This document shows, in pieces, positions 23,331 through 37,738 of a DNA stretch of 64,000 bases. The notes beneath the pieces are model-generated. The model saw nothing but the letters and a program-made list of their open reading frames with translations. It had not been told where the DNA came from and searched no databases. The first letter of the stretch is position 1; the number at the start of each line of letters is the position of its first letter. Source of the DNA: Colius striatus. Lineage: Eukaryota; Chordata; Aves; Coliiformes; Coliidae. Made by a program: the position numbers and the translations under genes. Where the stretch lies: contig NC_084763.1 of assembly GCF_028858725.1 (NCBI RefSeq), positions 22,253,501-22,317,500 on the forward strand, read 5' to 3'.

Positions 23331-26300
23331 GCAGAACAGACTTGAAATATTGCTTGCCAGGCCATGCTACTCTCAATCCAACATCTTTTCTGCAACAGTT
23401 TAATAGCATTGTTGGTGGGTAAAAAAATTAGAGACTATGTTTAAGGGACTTCCAAGTATTAACATGGCTTTCCCGGTCACAGGGGTCAGAATGCAACTTC
23501 AGGAAGAAGAAGATTCAGAGATCTGTACAAGTAACACATAATCCTTAATTTTCTACAAGTTTGTTGTTGTTTTGCCTTCAAAGAGACTTGCTGCTATTTC
23601 TGCAATAAACTGGAGAACAGTACATCAAATGCACTGTCAGTAAAATTATAGGGATCTTATACTCATTAAGGATATAGACACTTTGGTAAATTACTGTCAT
23701 TCTTCACTTTCATTGAGTTACTCCTGTGATGCAGTTCATCAAGACTACAGCAATTCTTGCTGCTCCAGTTGTTCTGCTACTGCAGCCTGTCATTTGTATG
23801 CAGTCCTTGCATTACTTTCCTGGTAAGTTCCATGCTAAAGCAAAGTTCTTCCTAACAGGCATATTCCCATGGTTCTGAATGGTGATTTCCCTTTAAATGA
23901 ATGACTATCCTTCTCTCTGTCTTCCTTCAGTTCCTTAAAATCAGCAGATTGCTTTGTCTGAGGTGAGCTGGAAGGGTTAGGAACCTAGAAAGGAAATTTC
24001 AAGGATGGCTGGAGGAATTTCACTCTCCTTTCCCCAGGCAGCAGAAGTTGTCTGTCTAAAAGCTACTATTTTTTTTTTTTAAATTCTGTAAGAATTCTAT
24101 AAAACTCAATTACGAAGCACCCCTTGGCCTGGGGATTATTTTAAAGGTTTTAAGGTAATTGGTTTGTTGTTATTTACAAAAGATTCTTAATTCTACAGGA
24201 TGTTGTTTGTAATTCCCTGAAAATACAGTGATTAATTTCTGAATGTTTTGCCTACTTGCATGAGTAATTCCACATTTCATCTTACAAAGAGCATGAAGCA
24301 GTCACACCATAAAAGGAAAAGGATTTTAAAGGAGACATACATTCACACTTTGTTCCATCTCACTCAGAGACAGCTTTTTTTTTTTTCCTGCACTTTTCTT
24401 CATTTAAATGTTTGTCATTTAAAACAGAAGATATTGAAACATATCTTGGTACTTTGTGGAAAATATTCCACAGAAAGCACCAAGGCATTTCAATAACTAT
24501 ATGAACACAAGTTGATCACTAGCTAATGCAAGAGGCAGAAATTGATGATTTTGGTACCCAACTTGAAAGTAATTTAAAGAGACTGAATTTTCAAGGAGGA
24601 GCTCAAATTGTTGTGAAATCCAAAACTGCCAACTGAGAGGCAGAATTTAGCTTTTTTTAGCCATCTCTGTGCCTGGCAATGTTAAGTTCTAGGATTGTTT
24701 TCACCTTTTAATTTTCCTTAGAAATATCCTATCCATTTATTAGGAAGCCATGTTTCCCATCCACTTTGCAAAACTCTGCACATCGCAAGTAAAGTTATAT
24801 GGCTGACCAGGACTGGCCTGACCTCTGTGTTCTTCTCCAGCTTGCCCTCTTTGCCCATCCTTTACATTCACTGTTTATATTGAAAAGCCATTTCCTGGGG
24901 GCAGAGACCACTTCCACTGAAAGTTTGGTCATGGGGTTATTTTGTTTAGTTTTGTGGGTTTTTTTGTTTTGAGTGATTCATTGTCTCCAACCCCAAAGTC
25001 TGTTTGCTAAAACATCTCCGGTTACTGATCCTCTAACTGAACCACAACATTCATTTTCAGTAACTTATAGAAAGGGCAGCAGCAGACACCAGCTTTGCCA
25101 GCTTCCAGCTTCCCCTAGACACTGTACTCTCTCGCCCCTTTCAAAAAGAGAGTGTAAGTTGATCAGCAAAGCCATTGTTTTGCTATTGCAAGTATGTGAA
25201 CTTAACCTATGGGGAATATTCCAGAGAAAGGAGTGATTTCTAAACCAGTGCTTATGATTTCAGAAGGTGTCTCTGCTGTGAGTCATGTGCTCATTGGGAA
25301 TTCAATTGCAGAAGGGGAGGCTGCCAACACAACAGGACTGTAAGGAGTAAAGGTCGGTTGAACTCAACCACAGCTACAAAAATGTGTCTTTACTGACAAA
25401 ATATGATATTCTACTGGATGATCAGGTATCCTTTTAGTATAAATTTGGCCATTTCTTAATTCAAAGTCCAATACATTAAAATAATGTGAAAATACAAGAC
25501 AACAGAGACAGGGATATAAGAGAATGCCGTCTTCACAAAATTCACTTTTTGAGTGCTTCCTGTGAGAGGAAATTTCTTAAACCATGTGCATTTTCTGAGG
25601 GAAGTCTTGTTCTGAAAAAGAGGCCACTCTATTGTCTGCCTACTTCATAGCCCTTAGGTTATTCATGTTTGTTAAGCATTTTGAGTTCTCCAGATAATGA
25701 ATGGTGCTACACGAATGAGAAACTGTGGTTGATCTGTTAAAGATAAACCACTGTTTAATCTGGATGTCTCTATAAGAATGAAAAGAAATCCTTTTCTCTG
25801 CCCTCTCTGGTGCAGGGGTTCAGAATATTACTTAATTCAGGTTTGCAATATTTTGTAAACTCTCAGTTCTTTGAAGTCACATTTTATTCTCAGAGGTTCA
25901 TCAAAAACTGTGAATTCTTATGCATCTCAGACCCACAGTTTAGGCATATCCTAATTTTTAAGACGGTATGTTTCTTTGTTGTTAAGCCAGATCGATTGAT
26001 AGCAAGACCTTGATCTCAAAGCAACCCTTTGACTTTAACAGAGAAATAGCCTTCTAAACTATCGTAAGTTCTGGCGCCGAGATTCTGCCATGCCCTGTGT
26101 TATGAAAATAACATAATCTGCTGCAATAGCACAGTACTGAGTTAGTGCCGATAGTCTGATGGAGCATAGATAACAAGCACATCATGACATTTTATAATCG
26201 CTCCCTGCAATATATTTGCAAGAGAATGATAGATTACTTGTACACTTTTTATGGGACTCATAAGATAGGACGTATCTTCCCACAGTATCTCATGTATAAA

Positions 26301-26359
26301 CTTCATTTCACTGTATTTGCCTGTCAAACAGTCACATTTATGGTGCCAAGTGCAGTCAC
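23331..26359. other. Gene-free sequence
   Basis: No supported gene. It holds A/T runs (24069-24081, 24377-24387) and otherwise unremarkable AT-rich sequence. Confidence 0.55.
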
Positions 26360-27065
26360 ACTGGATGTGAGCAAAGGTTCATCCAGGCCAGTAGCGGCCT
26401 CTGCATCTGTCAGTAGCCGATGTTTAGGAAGACAGTGCAAGAATGAGTGCACAGTTATACTCCCTGTGGCCTCACAGACTCTGTCAGTCTAGCTGGGGAC
26501 TACTGGAGGCAGAAATTCATTCCCTATCATTGTATTTAATAGGTTTTTATGGGGTTTTTTTCATCTGTAAATATATTCATAATACTTTTTTCAACCCGCA
26601 TATACTTTTTGTCTCCACACACCCTATGGTATGGAGTTCCACAACTTAATTCATGGTCTGTGAAGAATACTTCCTCATTGCTTTAAACCAGCTTGAGAGC
26701 TTTTGTATAGAGGGAGAAAATAATGTTGTCTTGCTCAGCTTTCTTTGCTGTTCATGATTTTGTATAGCTGTGTTATATCTTTTCTCTGTCGCACTTTTTT
26801 TCCCAAGCAAATCTGTCTAATCTCATCTTGAACAAAATCCACTCCAGACCTATCTTTTCATCTTTCTTTGTACCTTTTCTAGTCCTACCATATTTTCCCT
26901 GGAATAAGTACGAGAACTGCCTTCAACAGTCAGAACATGGTCACATCATGAGCTTGCAGTTTTCAGGTTTGCTCCCTGTTCTTTTACTGATAATCTTAGC
27001 ATTTTATTTCCCTTTCTGGACTGCCACAGGGTACTGAGCTGTCTTTCTTGCTGAAATAGCCAACA
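26360..27065 (-). mobile_element. Ancient CR1/L3-like LINE remnant
   Basis: In plus-strand order: TTCATCCAGGCCAGTAGCGG, GTAGCCGATGTTTAGGAAGA, ATTGTATTTAATAGGTTTTT, TATGGTATGGAGTTCCACAA, GTGAAGAATACTTCCTCATT, AAAATAATGTTGTCTTGCTC, TGTACCTTTTCTAGTCCTAC. This is the block order of old amniote CR1/L3-type 3' regions in reverse orientation. Heavy divergence points to an insertion older than the other CR1 copies in the window. Confidence 0.55.
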
Positions 27066-30000
27066 TAACAGTTTCAAGCTCTCTTGACTGAACAGTAATA
27101 AATTCTGGAGAGTTAACCATTGCAAGGATTGTTTTCCCTGGATCCTTACCATAGTGACTTTGATTTTCATTGGACATTTTATTTGCCAAGTCTTGAGATC
27201 GCAGTTTAAACTCTGACTTTCCAGAACAAGCTACAGTCTTGCCACCTCACCCTCTGCTGCCTTTTTGCCAAGAACCACCTACTACCCTTGGAAAATTTAC
27301 CATTTATTACCCACTGGATATTTTTTCTTTTAAACTATTACTGTTTCATAAGAGCACTATTTCTCTTATTCAATTTAATAATTTATTTCCCAAGTAACAA
27401 GGGATTAATTCCATTCAGATCTGGTTGCTGTAGAAGACATAATTTTTACTCCCATGCCTCTTATACATTTACAGCCCCTGTCTTCACACTCAGAATTTAA
27501 AGGAAATATCTTTATTTAAACATAACGGCTCTGGATCCTGCAACTAAATATTAATCATTTTAAAATACATACGGTAGTTGCTATATACTCAAAGCACTGG
27601 TTTGGCCATGTAGTCCTCCGGTCCAGTGATGCCATAGTCATCTTTGAAAAACACAGCAAAGCTTTCAGCATATATATCATTAATTGTTTGGTTTTCAGAA
27701 GTAGCAAGAAATATAGATTTTTCAGAACATAAAACTTGGAGAATAAAAGTAGAAAAATCTCAGAGTTGTTCTTTTGTGGCTGAGGTCAGTAGGAGCTGTT
27801 GGTATACTCCATTGAATACCAGATATCAATGGTGCAATAAGAAAGTTTTTCTGTCCTTAAGAGCTTTTCTCAGTTGGGAAACTAAATGTCCTCTCATCTA
27901 CCAGCCACGGATCAGGATCAACTTCAGTACATTACTGCTTAAAATGCCAATATAGGATTTGTTAATAGGCATCGAGTCATGCTATAATGCAAATAATAAA
28001 AGACATAATGAGTGCCAACGCTGCCTCCAGTTCACTATTGGACTGTTTTCTCTGTCTGTACCAAATCAGAATGCTTGCCTATCAAAGACCATACAATGTG
28101 CATAAACATTTCCATCCATCTCTCTCACAACAGATGTCACTTCTGAGGACATACCGTTGTGCTTTGTTCTTTTGTGGCAGGTTACCCTGCTGCATCTATA
28201 ACCAATACAGAGCACATTTTGTTCTCAGCTGCTGGTCTTCCTACTTCAACTTTTCAGCCCTGGCACAATTTACAGTTCAAACCCAACAGCATTTGCAGCA
28301 TTCATGGCAAATGCACGAAGAACAAATTGTATTCATCCTGCTCTGGGTTGGGGAGAGAAGGACCTTTCCCTGCAGATTTCTGGTTCCCCTTTGCAAGTGC
28401 CTTTTTGGAAGATGGAGTGTATTGGTTTAATGAAGCAGGCCATTGCTTTCTATGGAGCTGGCAGTCTGTGTGAACACAGTGTGAGACACATCCATTGATC
28501 AGCTCTCCTAAGCCAGCAAATAGCAGAGCTACTTTGCATGCAAAAGATTAAATCTTCTCAAATATGAAGATGGGAAATCAAAAAGCCTTATGCAGAAAAC
28601 TCAGAATTTGGAGAGAGTGAGAGCGAAGGACCTTTCACCTACAGCTTAGCAGCTACACATAGCTGAGCAGAGTACAGAAGCAACCACATGATGTGAACAA
28701 AGTTACTAGGGAAGGAGACAGGATAGAGATTAAAACTGTTTTGGTGCCCACTGAGATTGCTCCAGGCCCAAGACAAAACAAGGCTGATACATTGAACTGG
28801 GGCAAGGCCTTTGTTCTATTTATTAAAGCTCTTCTTCACTTCTTTTGGCAGAGTGAAACATTCGTCCTTTGTAATATCTCCAGCACCTAGACATACTTCT
28901 GCATGAGTGTTGAGAACATCAGATTAACTCTCCCTTCCCAAAGAATCTAATAAAATTATAGACCTGGCTTACTCCTTATTCAACTATACATGATACTGAT
29001 AAATATAAGCCAAATTAAACGATTCCTATGTTGTATTATTAGTTGTAGGTAGGAGACAGTTTTAGAAAACCTGTGAAAGCTGTGTCCTTAGCTGAGTCAT
29101 CAGTGTCAAGAGGAAAGCCTGCAAACACAAAAAATAGCATTTATATCTCTGTTCCTAATGAATAAAGCGTTAGGATATTTATACTTGCCATAATTAAAAG
29201 CCTGACTAAAACCTCTTGGAATTCCATGGTTGTGTTTGCCTTTGAAGTACCAGTGTGCAATTGCAGAATGCCTCTCAGGAGTAGGCAAAGGGAGGGCAAA
29301 GGGAGTGTTGAGACTGATGCATCAAAGAACAAAAACTTAAAATGTTATGGAAAGCTTAAATCCTCCAAACAGGATCACTCCTGACAAAGAATCAGAATAC
29401 CAGCAGCTATTGTCAGCCTCAACAAATAAAACTTGCAAATTTCATGTTTTCAAATGGTAAGAGGGTGAGAAAAAACTTGTGTGAGCAGTAGGTTGAGCCT
29501 GGAATTCACAATTCATACAGGCTAAACTCTCAGTAGTTACTAAAAGTTGGTTGTCTGATCTCTTTGCCTGAAGCTGGCCATGCAGCTTACAATAGGCACT
29601 GCTCCAGAGGAGTCTTTAGTTCCCTTTAAAAAACCCCCAGACAGATCCTGAAGTACCTATGACAAAATAAGTATTTTTAGTGATTTTTTTTCCTGGGGTT
29701 TATTATGGTGGTGCAAAGAAACAGCCAGTGTCTATGAGACTAAGGTTGTGGCTGGAGAACATAAATTATAAGCAGCTATTATGTGCCAGCTCAGGAAATG
29801 ATCAATGCTAAGCGATTTTATGTACACACAAAAGAATTTATGCAATGGTCTGCCTTACACAGATGGAGTTGTACAGGTAAAATTCTCACTCTTCTCACAG
29901 GTTAAACCTTTTCTAGATCATTTTAAAGTTCTGCCACAATGGATATAGACAATACTTCCACTGGCAGGTAAGTTTAAAATCTAGAGAGTCATTAGAAAAA

Positions 30001-30899
30001 GTATGAGAGTATAAAAGCTGTCATCTGCAAAAAGAAAGCTCCTGGAGTTGACAGTCTTGGGTGTCTCCTTTGGGAAGGAGGCTGAAGATGTTAGTTCCTC
30101 TTAAAGTATGTGGGTGAAAAGCTTTTCACATCAGCTCCTCCCTACAGCAGGAAGGACACTGTCTATTGCAGTGTAATTGTGAACAGTTTATTGTTTGAAC
30201 ATTGGACAGTTTAACTGCTATAAAACCCAGCATGTCATGTCACCTTGCATGTGGCTGGAGCTGGATTGTTTGGGGTTTTTTTTCAAATGTTGAATATGAC
30301 AAGCCATTTTAAATACACTTCATGTTCTAGAACAGCCACTGGAAGCCGTGCAAGTACTCATTAACCCCCTAGAGCAGAAAGCCATCCCTTCTGCTCATGC
30401 AGCTCCCATGCACATGAATCCAAAAGCATCTACAAAATATTATCTGCCTAGAAATTAGTACATGATGTGCAAAAATATGCATTTAGATAAAATATAGCAA
30501 AGATATAGCTTGTCTTAGCAGTTGCAGAAGGTGTCTGCTAGGTCTGAACCATAGAGAAATCAGCACTGACTGAGACAGACCCTACTGTACTTGTTTGTAA
30601 AAGGTCCTTGCTCTGGCACAAATGAAATGCATGACTTCTGGCCTGCTAACAAAGCCTGGGTTCACTAAAGAGCTTTTGTTCTTGGATTCCAGTTCATGCT
30701 GGGACTCCTCAAAGCTCAGGTGCTGGGCTCAGGTGAAAGTCTTGGGGATGGGCAGGAGGTTTTTTGTGTCCTCTCTTTCTTCTGAGATGTGCCTTCATCA
30801 AGGCATGCTCCAGAGCCCAGGATCCTCTCTTGTGATCCAGTGCTAGCACCATTCCTTCCACAGAAGCACATAAGGCTTTCTTTTCTTTTTTCAAAACAA
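27066..30899. other. Gene-free sequence
   Basis: No supported gene. The 147-codon plus-strand open frame at 27987-28430 is overlapped by two others in different frames and has no recognisable domain, signal peptide or splice context. Confidence 0.5.
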
Positions 30900-31165
30900 C
30901 AGTGTCAGATTTTTACTGGGTTAGACTGATGTCCATCTAGTGCAGTACCTTCTGACAGTAATAACAGCAAATATTCCCTTTCCTCATCTCCTGAACAGTA
31001 TGAACCGCAGATAAGTCCTCTGCTATGCTCTCCCACTTTTGACAAGAGATGGAGGCTTTTTGTTTGAGCAATTCCCATCAGGAGGTTACGACCTCATCTT
31101 TCTGTTAATAGCTGTCCACAGACTTTTCTCAATGGAATCTGACTAATAGTTTTTGAGCCCTATCA
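30900..31165 (-). mobile_element. Ancient CR1/L3-like LINE remnant
   Basis: TTTACTGGGTTAGACTGATG, GTCCATCTAGTGCAGTACCT, CTGACAGTAATAACAGCAAA and the following blocks match the 5' edge of the reverse-complemented 3' region of old CR1-type elements (the 'wins TGATGGTCCATCTAG' start). No terminal octamers survive. Confidence 0.5.
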
Positions 31166-34100
31166 ACAGCACTGAGATACCTAGCCTGACATTTAAAGCA
31201 CTTACCAAGGAAGGTGGCTACCTCAATTTTGTTTCCCTCATGCCTGAGGGGACTCAAACCTACCTCTTTCAGGAGAGTTACCTGAGGCTGCAAACCTTCC
31301 CAGTCTGCTGGACTGGCAGGTTTTGCTAACTATCTGATAGAGCAAAGTATCTTCATCCTCAGGCACATTTTTAGTAGCCTTTGGGCAGATTCAGAGTGAA
31401 GATTAACAGCACAGAGTAACAGAGCAGCTGTCCAAAGCAGAGAGCAATTAACTTGCCTAATGAGCAAACACCACAAGCAAGACTCATCAAAATGGCACAG
31501 TGATGATATACTGTCATCAGTGCAAAAGCAAATTGTCAATGTGCCTTTCTTAAACTAATTATGTGAATGAAAAGTCTGCTCATTTCCCACACATTGGGAT
31601 CTGATCCATTAGCAAGGATAATGAGTCTCAGGTTTAAGGCCCCTCAGAGCATGAACCACTCTTTACTGAAGTGGAGCTGCACCTAGATCAGCTGCATCCT
31701 CAGATAAGATCCTGGAACTTGTTCAAAAGGATTTCATGTGTGTTTTTATGAACAGATATGGACCTTATACAAAAGGATCCCTTCCCATAAATTTAGCTTT
31801 ATTTTATCAGGTAAAAATAGCCTCTCTCCAAGTTTTTAATAAAGCCTTCAGTGAACCACATTCCTCCTCAGAACTGTCAAACATATACAAATGATATTAC
31901 AGCACTATTTAAGGACAGATGGAAGCAGATGGAGAAGCTGTCACAGCAATAAGCAGCAGCAACTCCCATAAGCCAAAGCATAAGAAGTTTTGATTTGGCA
32001 AAGAAGAGTAATGAAGATGGGCTCCTCCAGGATCCCTGCGGCAGCAAATCCTCCAGTAGAAGCTTTTACTTTCTATTTTGCTGTTTGAGCAAGCCCTGTC
32101 TCCTCTCGAGAGACTCCAAGCTTTTACAGTGCCACCGAGGAGTCACATGGGGCGTGCAGGGACGCTCCAGCCCGTGCTACAATCCCCAGGAAAGACAGGA
32201 AGGGCAACATTTTCCAAATGCTTCCTGCATGTAATAGCCTATGTTGATTTGCACAGGTCCACGCCTAAATGCAAATCCTTCACACATATTGGCAGGTGGC
32301 ATCTGATGTGCAGATACCAAAGGCTGGGCGTCACATACATCCTGAGAATACCCTATTTGCTAGTTAGTGCACACTGGCGTGTGTGGCGTGCATGTTACCA
32401 ATCTCAAGCAGCCCAATTTGTACTGCCATTTTTGCCTCTCCTAAAAAATAGTAGACATTTCTAGAAACCATTACAGAGCATGTAAGTGTCATAAAAGACC
32501 AGTAGAGACTTGGCAAGTGATCTTTCTCCATCCTTGGGAACAAGCTGAGGGTCTTCACAGTGACGATTCAGGCCCGAAAGTGAGTTAAATTTGTATTGCT
32601 GGTGTGTGCTCTGGATCACAGGGTTTGGAAAGGTGTCATATGACTGCTATTTGACAGGGGCATTTGTTGAAGCAAACATTTTTAAAAAAGAGCTTTGAAT
32701 AGCTCTTAATTAAATGGGTTTGTATTGTGCTGGATGAGGGTGTGCCCCATCCTGGTTGGCAGAGACAAAAAGGTAAAGGCCAAAGCAGTAACTAACACCG
32801 AAACACAGGGAGGGAAGGGGGCCTCTGCACACCTCAGGACTTAAAACTATCTTCAACCTTTGGTCTTGTTCTCAACACAGACAAAAAGCAGGAGAAAAGA
32901 TTTAATTGAGGTTTATAAAGAAGCTGTTTAGCAGTAAAAGCTGATCTACAGGCAGAGGACAAAAGAACAATGGCTCTGACGAAATGCTACACGGGGCTGA
33001 GATGAAACCACCTCACTGAGAGGTTCTGTAAGGAATAATTTCAAGTGAAGACTGGAAAAGATCAAATAGCAGCTGGAAAGCAAGAACATACCAGGGAGGA
33101 GGGGAAAAAGGAGCTACACTCCCTCAGCACAGCTGAAAACACAGAATAAAACATGCATGTGTTATTAGGCTACTCTTTTGCATTGTTAACTCTATTTACC
33201 TTAATAAATAAACCAGAAATTTACCTTTCTGATTTAATCATCTGAGTACAATTTTCATAGTTTTGTGTAACTACTAAGAGGTTATACTGAAGCTTATATC
33301 CACAAAGGTACTGAGACACTATTGAAGCAAGTGGAATCAGACACCTCAATGCTTTTGTGCATGTGACCCTTTGACCACACTGGAAATCTGTAACTGAACA
33401 AGGGGAGACACATACTCAATAACTATACTGGTTTAAATAAAAATCTTAGGTTAAAACTACATTGTTTTTCCCATGTGTACAACTGGGATGTCAATGCCAC
33501 ATTACAACTACAATTTCACTTACGCCTGTCTCTGTGGCTCTCCTTTAAGGCCCAGCAACAGTTTGTAATGCCCAGCATTAGTAACTGTCCTGGAGGTATT
33601 TTGTGCAATGATTTGCAAGTTTAAGATATGTTAGTATTCCCACATATCCAGAGGCTTCCCTCAGTGATCTAAAGGTTTAGAAAGCCCATTTGAACTTCTT
33701 GACACCACTTCTTACAGGTTGGTTTTCTTATGCAGTTTCAGCATAGCCTGATTTCTGGTCTCAGACTGGATGCATCATTCCCTTCAGGTACTTACGAGCT
33801 TTACTTTAGTCCCGTATCTTGAATTTCTTTTATTTAAACTAGAGATGATAATTGCTTTTCTTTAATATGATGAAAAGATCAGTCTTCAGTGGTGAGATCA
33901 CTTCTCCAGAGCTCTCCACAACTGCAAAGTATTGTTATTAGTTTGAGTTTAGGTTTAGGCTTAGGTCATTCGGAGCATCTTCAGATTTTGTGGAAACATT
34001 TTGCAGGGATCAAGCCCAGCCAAATTTCAGTTCCAGAACAAAATAGAAAAAAAACCCCCAAACTATAACACCCAACCAAAAAAACCTAGAGAGGTAATAT

Positions 34101-34374
34101 ATATTGAATAAGATTATTCATTAAAAAAGAATCTGTATGGTAAATTTTTCCAGCAGAAAAATAAAATCATATTAATTAAGGGAAAAAAGCTGTCTGTAAT
34201 CAAAATAGATAATATTCTAAGTGCTTCGACTGATTATTCAAAATGAGGCCTCTGCTTTGCAAAGCTTAGGTGATTTTAGTCCTGGTCAGCAACATTGGCT
34301 GTTCTGTGATTCCTCTCTCACTGTTTCAGGTGCAATTCTGCACAGGTTCATTAACAGCTGCGATACCTAATGTT

Positions 34375-34416
34375 GTGGCATTCTCATAGCTACTAGTGGC
34401 ATTCTCATAGCTACTG
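34375..34416. repeat. 21-base tandem duplication
   Basis: GTGGCATTCTCATAGCTACT plus one base occurs twice back to back; only the last base differs (20 of 21 match). Confidence 0.9.
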
Positions 34417-37400
34417 CTAGCCAGCTGAGAACTGAGCCAGGAACAAACCGTAGCTTCCCAGCCTTGCAGGAAGAATTAAAATACTTTGAAATTCCTAGTG
34501 TTACATCTAGTTGTTGGTTTGGCTCTGCCTCAAGAGACTGCCAGTGCAAAATGCTGTCCTGGTATATTCTGTATGTCTGCCTATTTAATAAATTCTACTT
34601 CTTGAGCTGCGTGGAGTCCAGCAAGAAGACTGCTCTACCTCTTGTATGCCAAGAAATGTACAAAAAAATAGAGAAGCCAGAAAATATACTTTTTCTCCTC
34701 CTCCTCCTCGCAGGATCTGAGCTACAGCATTGCTAGGAAATGCTGTTGGTATGATTTCTTGTGAAAGTCTACACCATGCTCCTGGTCCTGAACCCTGTGA
34801 TGTTTAACAGGACAGGGAAAGTGACTCAGATTTTTCAAACTGTCACTGAAAATGCATGCCAAGATAAACACAACCAAGGATGTGCAGACTATGAGGCTTC
34901 TTTTTTGTCCCAGGTAGTTGTATTTCCAGAATCAAGAATAATGCTCAGTTCTGCTCCTGTTCATAAAATTGAGTGGGACTGTGTCTAGAAGCACATTCAG
35001 AATTGGATCTATTACAACTTTTCCTTTCCATTGGCCACTGAAGTGCTGCCCACTCTCCTGTCACCAGGCAGTTCCTGTGAGATCAGTGGACAGTTTATAC
35101 ACTCAGACTTCCACAGTCAGAGGACAAAACACAGACCTGGAAAAAAATGACCTTAAGTAGTCAGCAGTGAAAAAAACCACACAGGTGAGAGACCAAAGTT
35201 CAAGTGCACAGTACCTCTAATTTTTGATTTCAAACAAACATACATAGGTACGGTTCTTATTTTCAGTAACACAAAAAGGATCATGCTTTTACCGCAGTGT
35301 AAAAGGAACTACCATGATAAATGGTAACTTTGGATCAGAGAGAAACCTGAGAAGCATTGCAAACAGACAGGAGAAGATTCATGGCACGTAAAGGTTTGTG
35401 CCTGAGAACCAAGTCTGGTTCATACATCCCAAAACATTGGATAGCCTGGTAACTAATAATGCCCTGAAAAAAACCATTCTAACTCATTTTTACTCACATG
35501 AAACATGATGTCTAGATATGGTGAGGATAACTCACCAGGGTAAATTTTTCATTTAAAATCATGCCTTACAGCTATCACAGAAAGCTGTTTGCTATCCCCC
35601 AAACACGTATTATCTGCTGTTACATTGCTTTATCTAGATAAAATGGGCAGTAAATCAAATTCATAAGCTGCAGCTGCTATCAATATGCTTTAGTTGAAGA
35701 CTACACCCAAATATTGTTTCTTAGAGCTATTTGTGAAGTTCAGATGTGTCATTAAGGATAAAACAGATAAACTACTTCACTATTTCCATTGTCTATAAAA
35801 TTGAGCAACTTTTGTTTTATTCTGAAATGAAAAATCACAGCCAGCAGGCCTCACATCTTATTTACAATAAATTAGTGATGAAGAGGGAAGGTTTGTTTTT
35901 CAAAACAGTGTAATTATATGGTCTCAAATATCATTCTAGAACCAACCCTCTCTCACCCCAGCTTTTAAAACACATCTTAGAAAATGCCAGGTTTGGATTT
36001 CTTTCTTTTGCTCTACCAGAGAGGATCCTAAAAGGCAGCAAAATGAACTTCCAGTTTTTACTTGCACTTGAAACAGCTTTTCTTCCAATTAGATATTGGA
36101 TGTTTGAATGAGCTAAATTAAACATGGGCTTTAATGTGAAGCATCCAGCTGCACTGGCCAGGATAAGGCTGGGAGTTATGCCCTTCAGATTTTAGCCCTC
36201 ATATGAGCTTTTCTTGATAATGGACAAGAGACTTGATATTTGAAGTACAAAATTATCATTGCTTGCACTACAGTGAAAACAGAACTTAAAAAAACACCTC
36301 TCAAACCCCAAAAAACAATAAGGATCCCCCTCCTCCCCCAAGCGGTAAAGTCGTCTCTCCATTCTTTCACTTCAAGCCATATCCTGACATAATATGGTTA
36401 AAAGTCTTGAGGCTTTCAAAGCACTTATTCCAGTGTTTCCAGTTTAGGATCTTTTTCTGCAGGTGCTCCCTATAATCTTTGTTGAGGTCCAGTCTGACCA
36501 GCCTACAATAGCAGGGAATGATTCACCCGGCAGCTACTCAAGAGATTTATTTTTAGTTTTGGCAGAAGCAGGAATATGGAAGCATATACTTTGCAAGTTT
36601 ATTTGAAAAGTTCACTCTGTTTCCTAAATATTTAATTTTTTGCCCCAAAACTGAAATTCATGGTAGTATCTAGAACAATATTAAGAAAATTGCACTGCAA
36701 CTGACTTGGCTGTGGTTGACCCTCATCTGGTCATTTCCATTTATTTGGGTGACATGTTGCTTGCTTTAAAAAACAAACAGCAACTACTTTCTCACCCACT
36801 CTGTTTCCTAAACTTACTTTCTGATGCACAGTCTTTATAAAGGAGATGAGGAAGACACCAATATTAAGAATGCCAACAGCCTTTTAATAATTGAACGCAC
36901 AGAAAGACACTATTTTTATAACTGAAGATGTATTTTTCCAGTACAAAAGTTGCAAAGCTTAAAAAAAAAATTGGATGCTCCATGTCTTTGTCTGTATCAG
37001 CTTAATTAATTTACAAGTGTATAGATTACTTAAAGCTTCATCTGATGCTCAGACTGAGAAACAAGACGGCTATTGCTGTACGAGTTGGTTACAGGCAACA
37101 AGGCTTCTCATTCCTTGCTGTGGAACACGGGTCAGCACTAAGCTGAAGACACTGCTGCATAGCCTTTGCACTGAGGGCGGGGAAAACGAGATGAGGCAGC
37201 CAGCCCGTTTTCTCATGGATCTAGTTTTTCAGTAGCTGCTATCAAATTCATTGAAGCAAGGATTTGACTGAGCAGGAAGATAGAATTACGTCTCCTTCCT
37301 ACAGCTCAAGGTCAGGATAAAGATGGAGGACGGCTGCAAGCGACTCATTTTATGTGCATTTATTGACTTTGTATTCTGATCAAATTTCCCAGCTGAAAGT

Positions 37401-37694
37401 ACCATACACAGGGATTATGACATGACTAATATTTAGTCACATATTAAACAGCACTGATATTGAATCTTAACAGCAGTCATCTGAACAGCATTATCAGACT
37501 TCTTCTCAAACAAAACCTGAATTGGTAGATATCTTGTGCCTAGGTAAAGACTTGCAACTAATAAACCTGAGACATTTCCAAAGAGCAAACAGAAGTTCAC
37601 CATAGGCAGAAAGAGGTAGCTCAGAGGTACAGGAGAGGCATGTGTATTTTCAAAACAGTGTGAGGATTAAAAATGCAGAAAAGCATCTGCATGA

Positions 37695-37738
37695 GATGTA
37701 TAAAATACTAGCATCTGATGTATAAAACACTAGTCTGC
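37695..37738. repeat. 22-base tandem duplication
   Basis: GATGTATAAAATACTAGCAT-type unit is repeated once with a few mismatches (GATGTATAAAACACTAGTCT). A partial GCATCTG copy lies just before it. Confidence 0.75.

Noticed and set aside
27987-28498. 147-codon plus-strand open frame and two overlapping ones
   Set aside because: Three overlapping frames with no domain, no Kozak or splice support, and no neighbouring exons.
33936-33966. Telomere-like TTTAGG words repeated three times
   Set aside because: Only three imperfect units and not the vertebrate TTAGGG repeat; too short to call an interstitial telomere.
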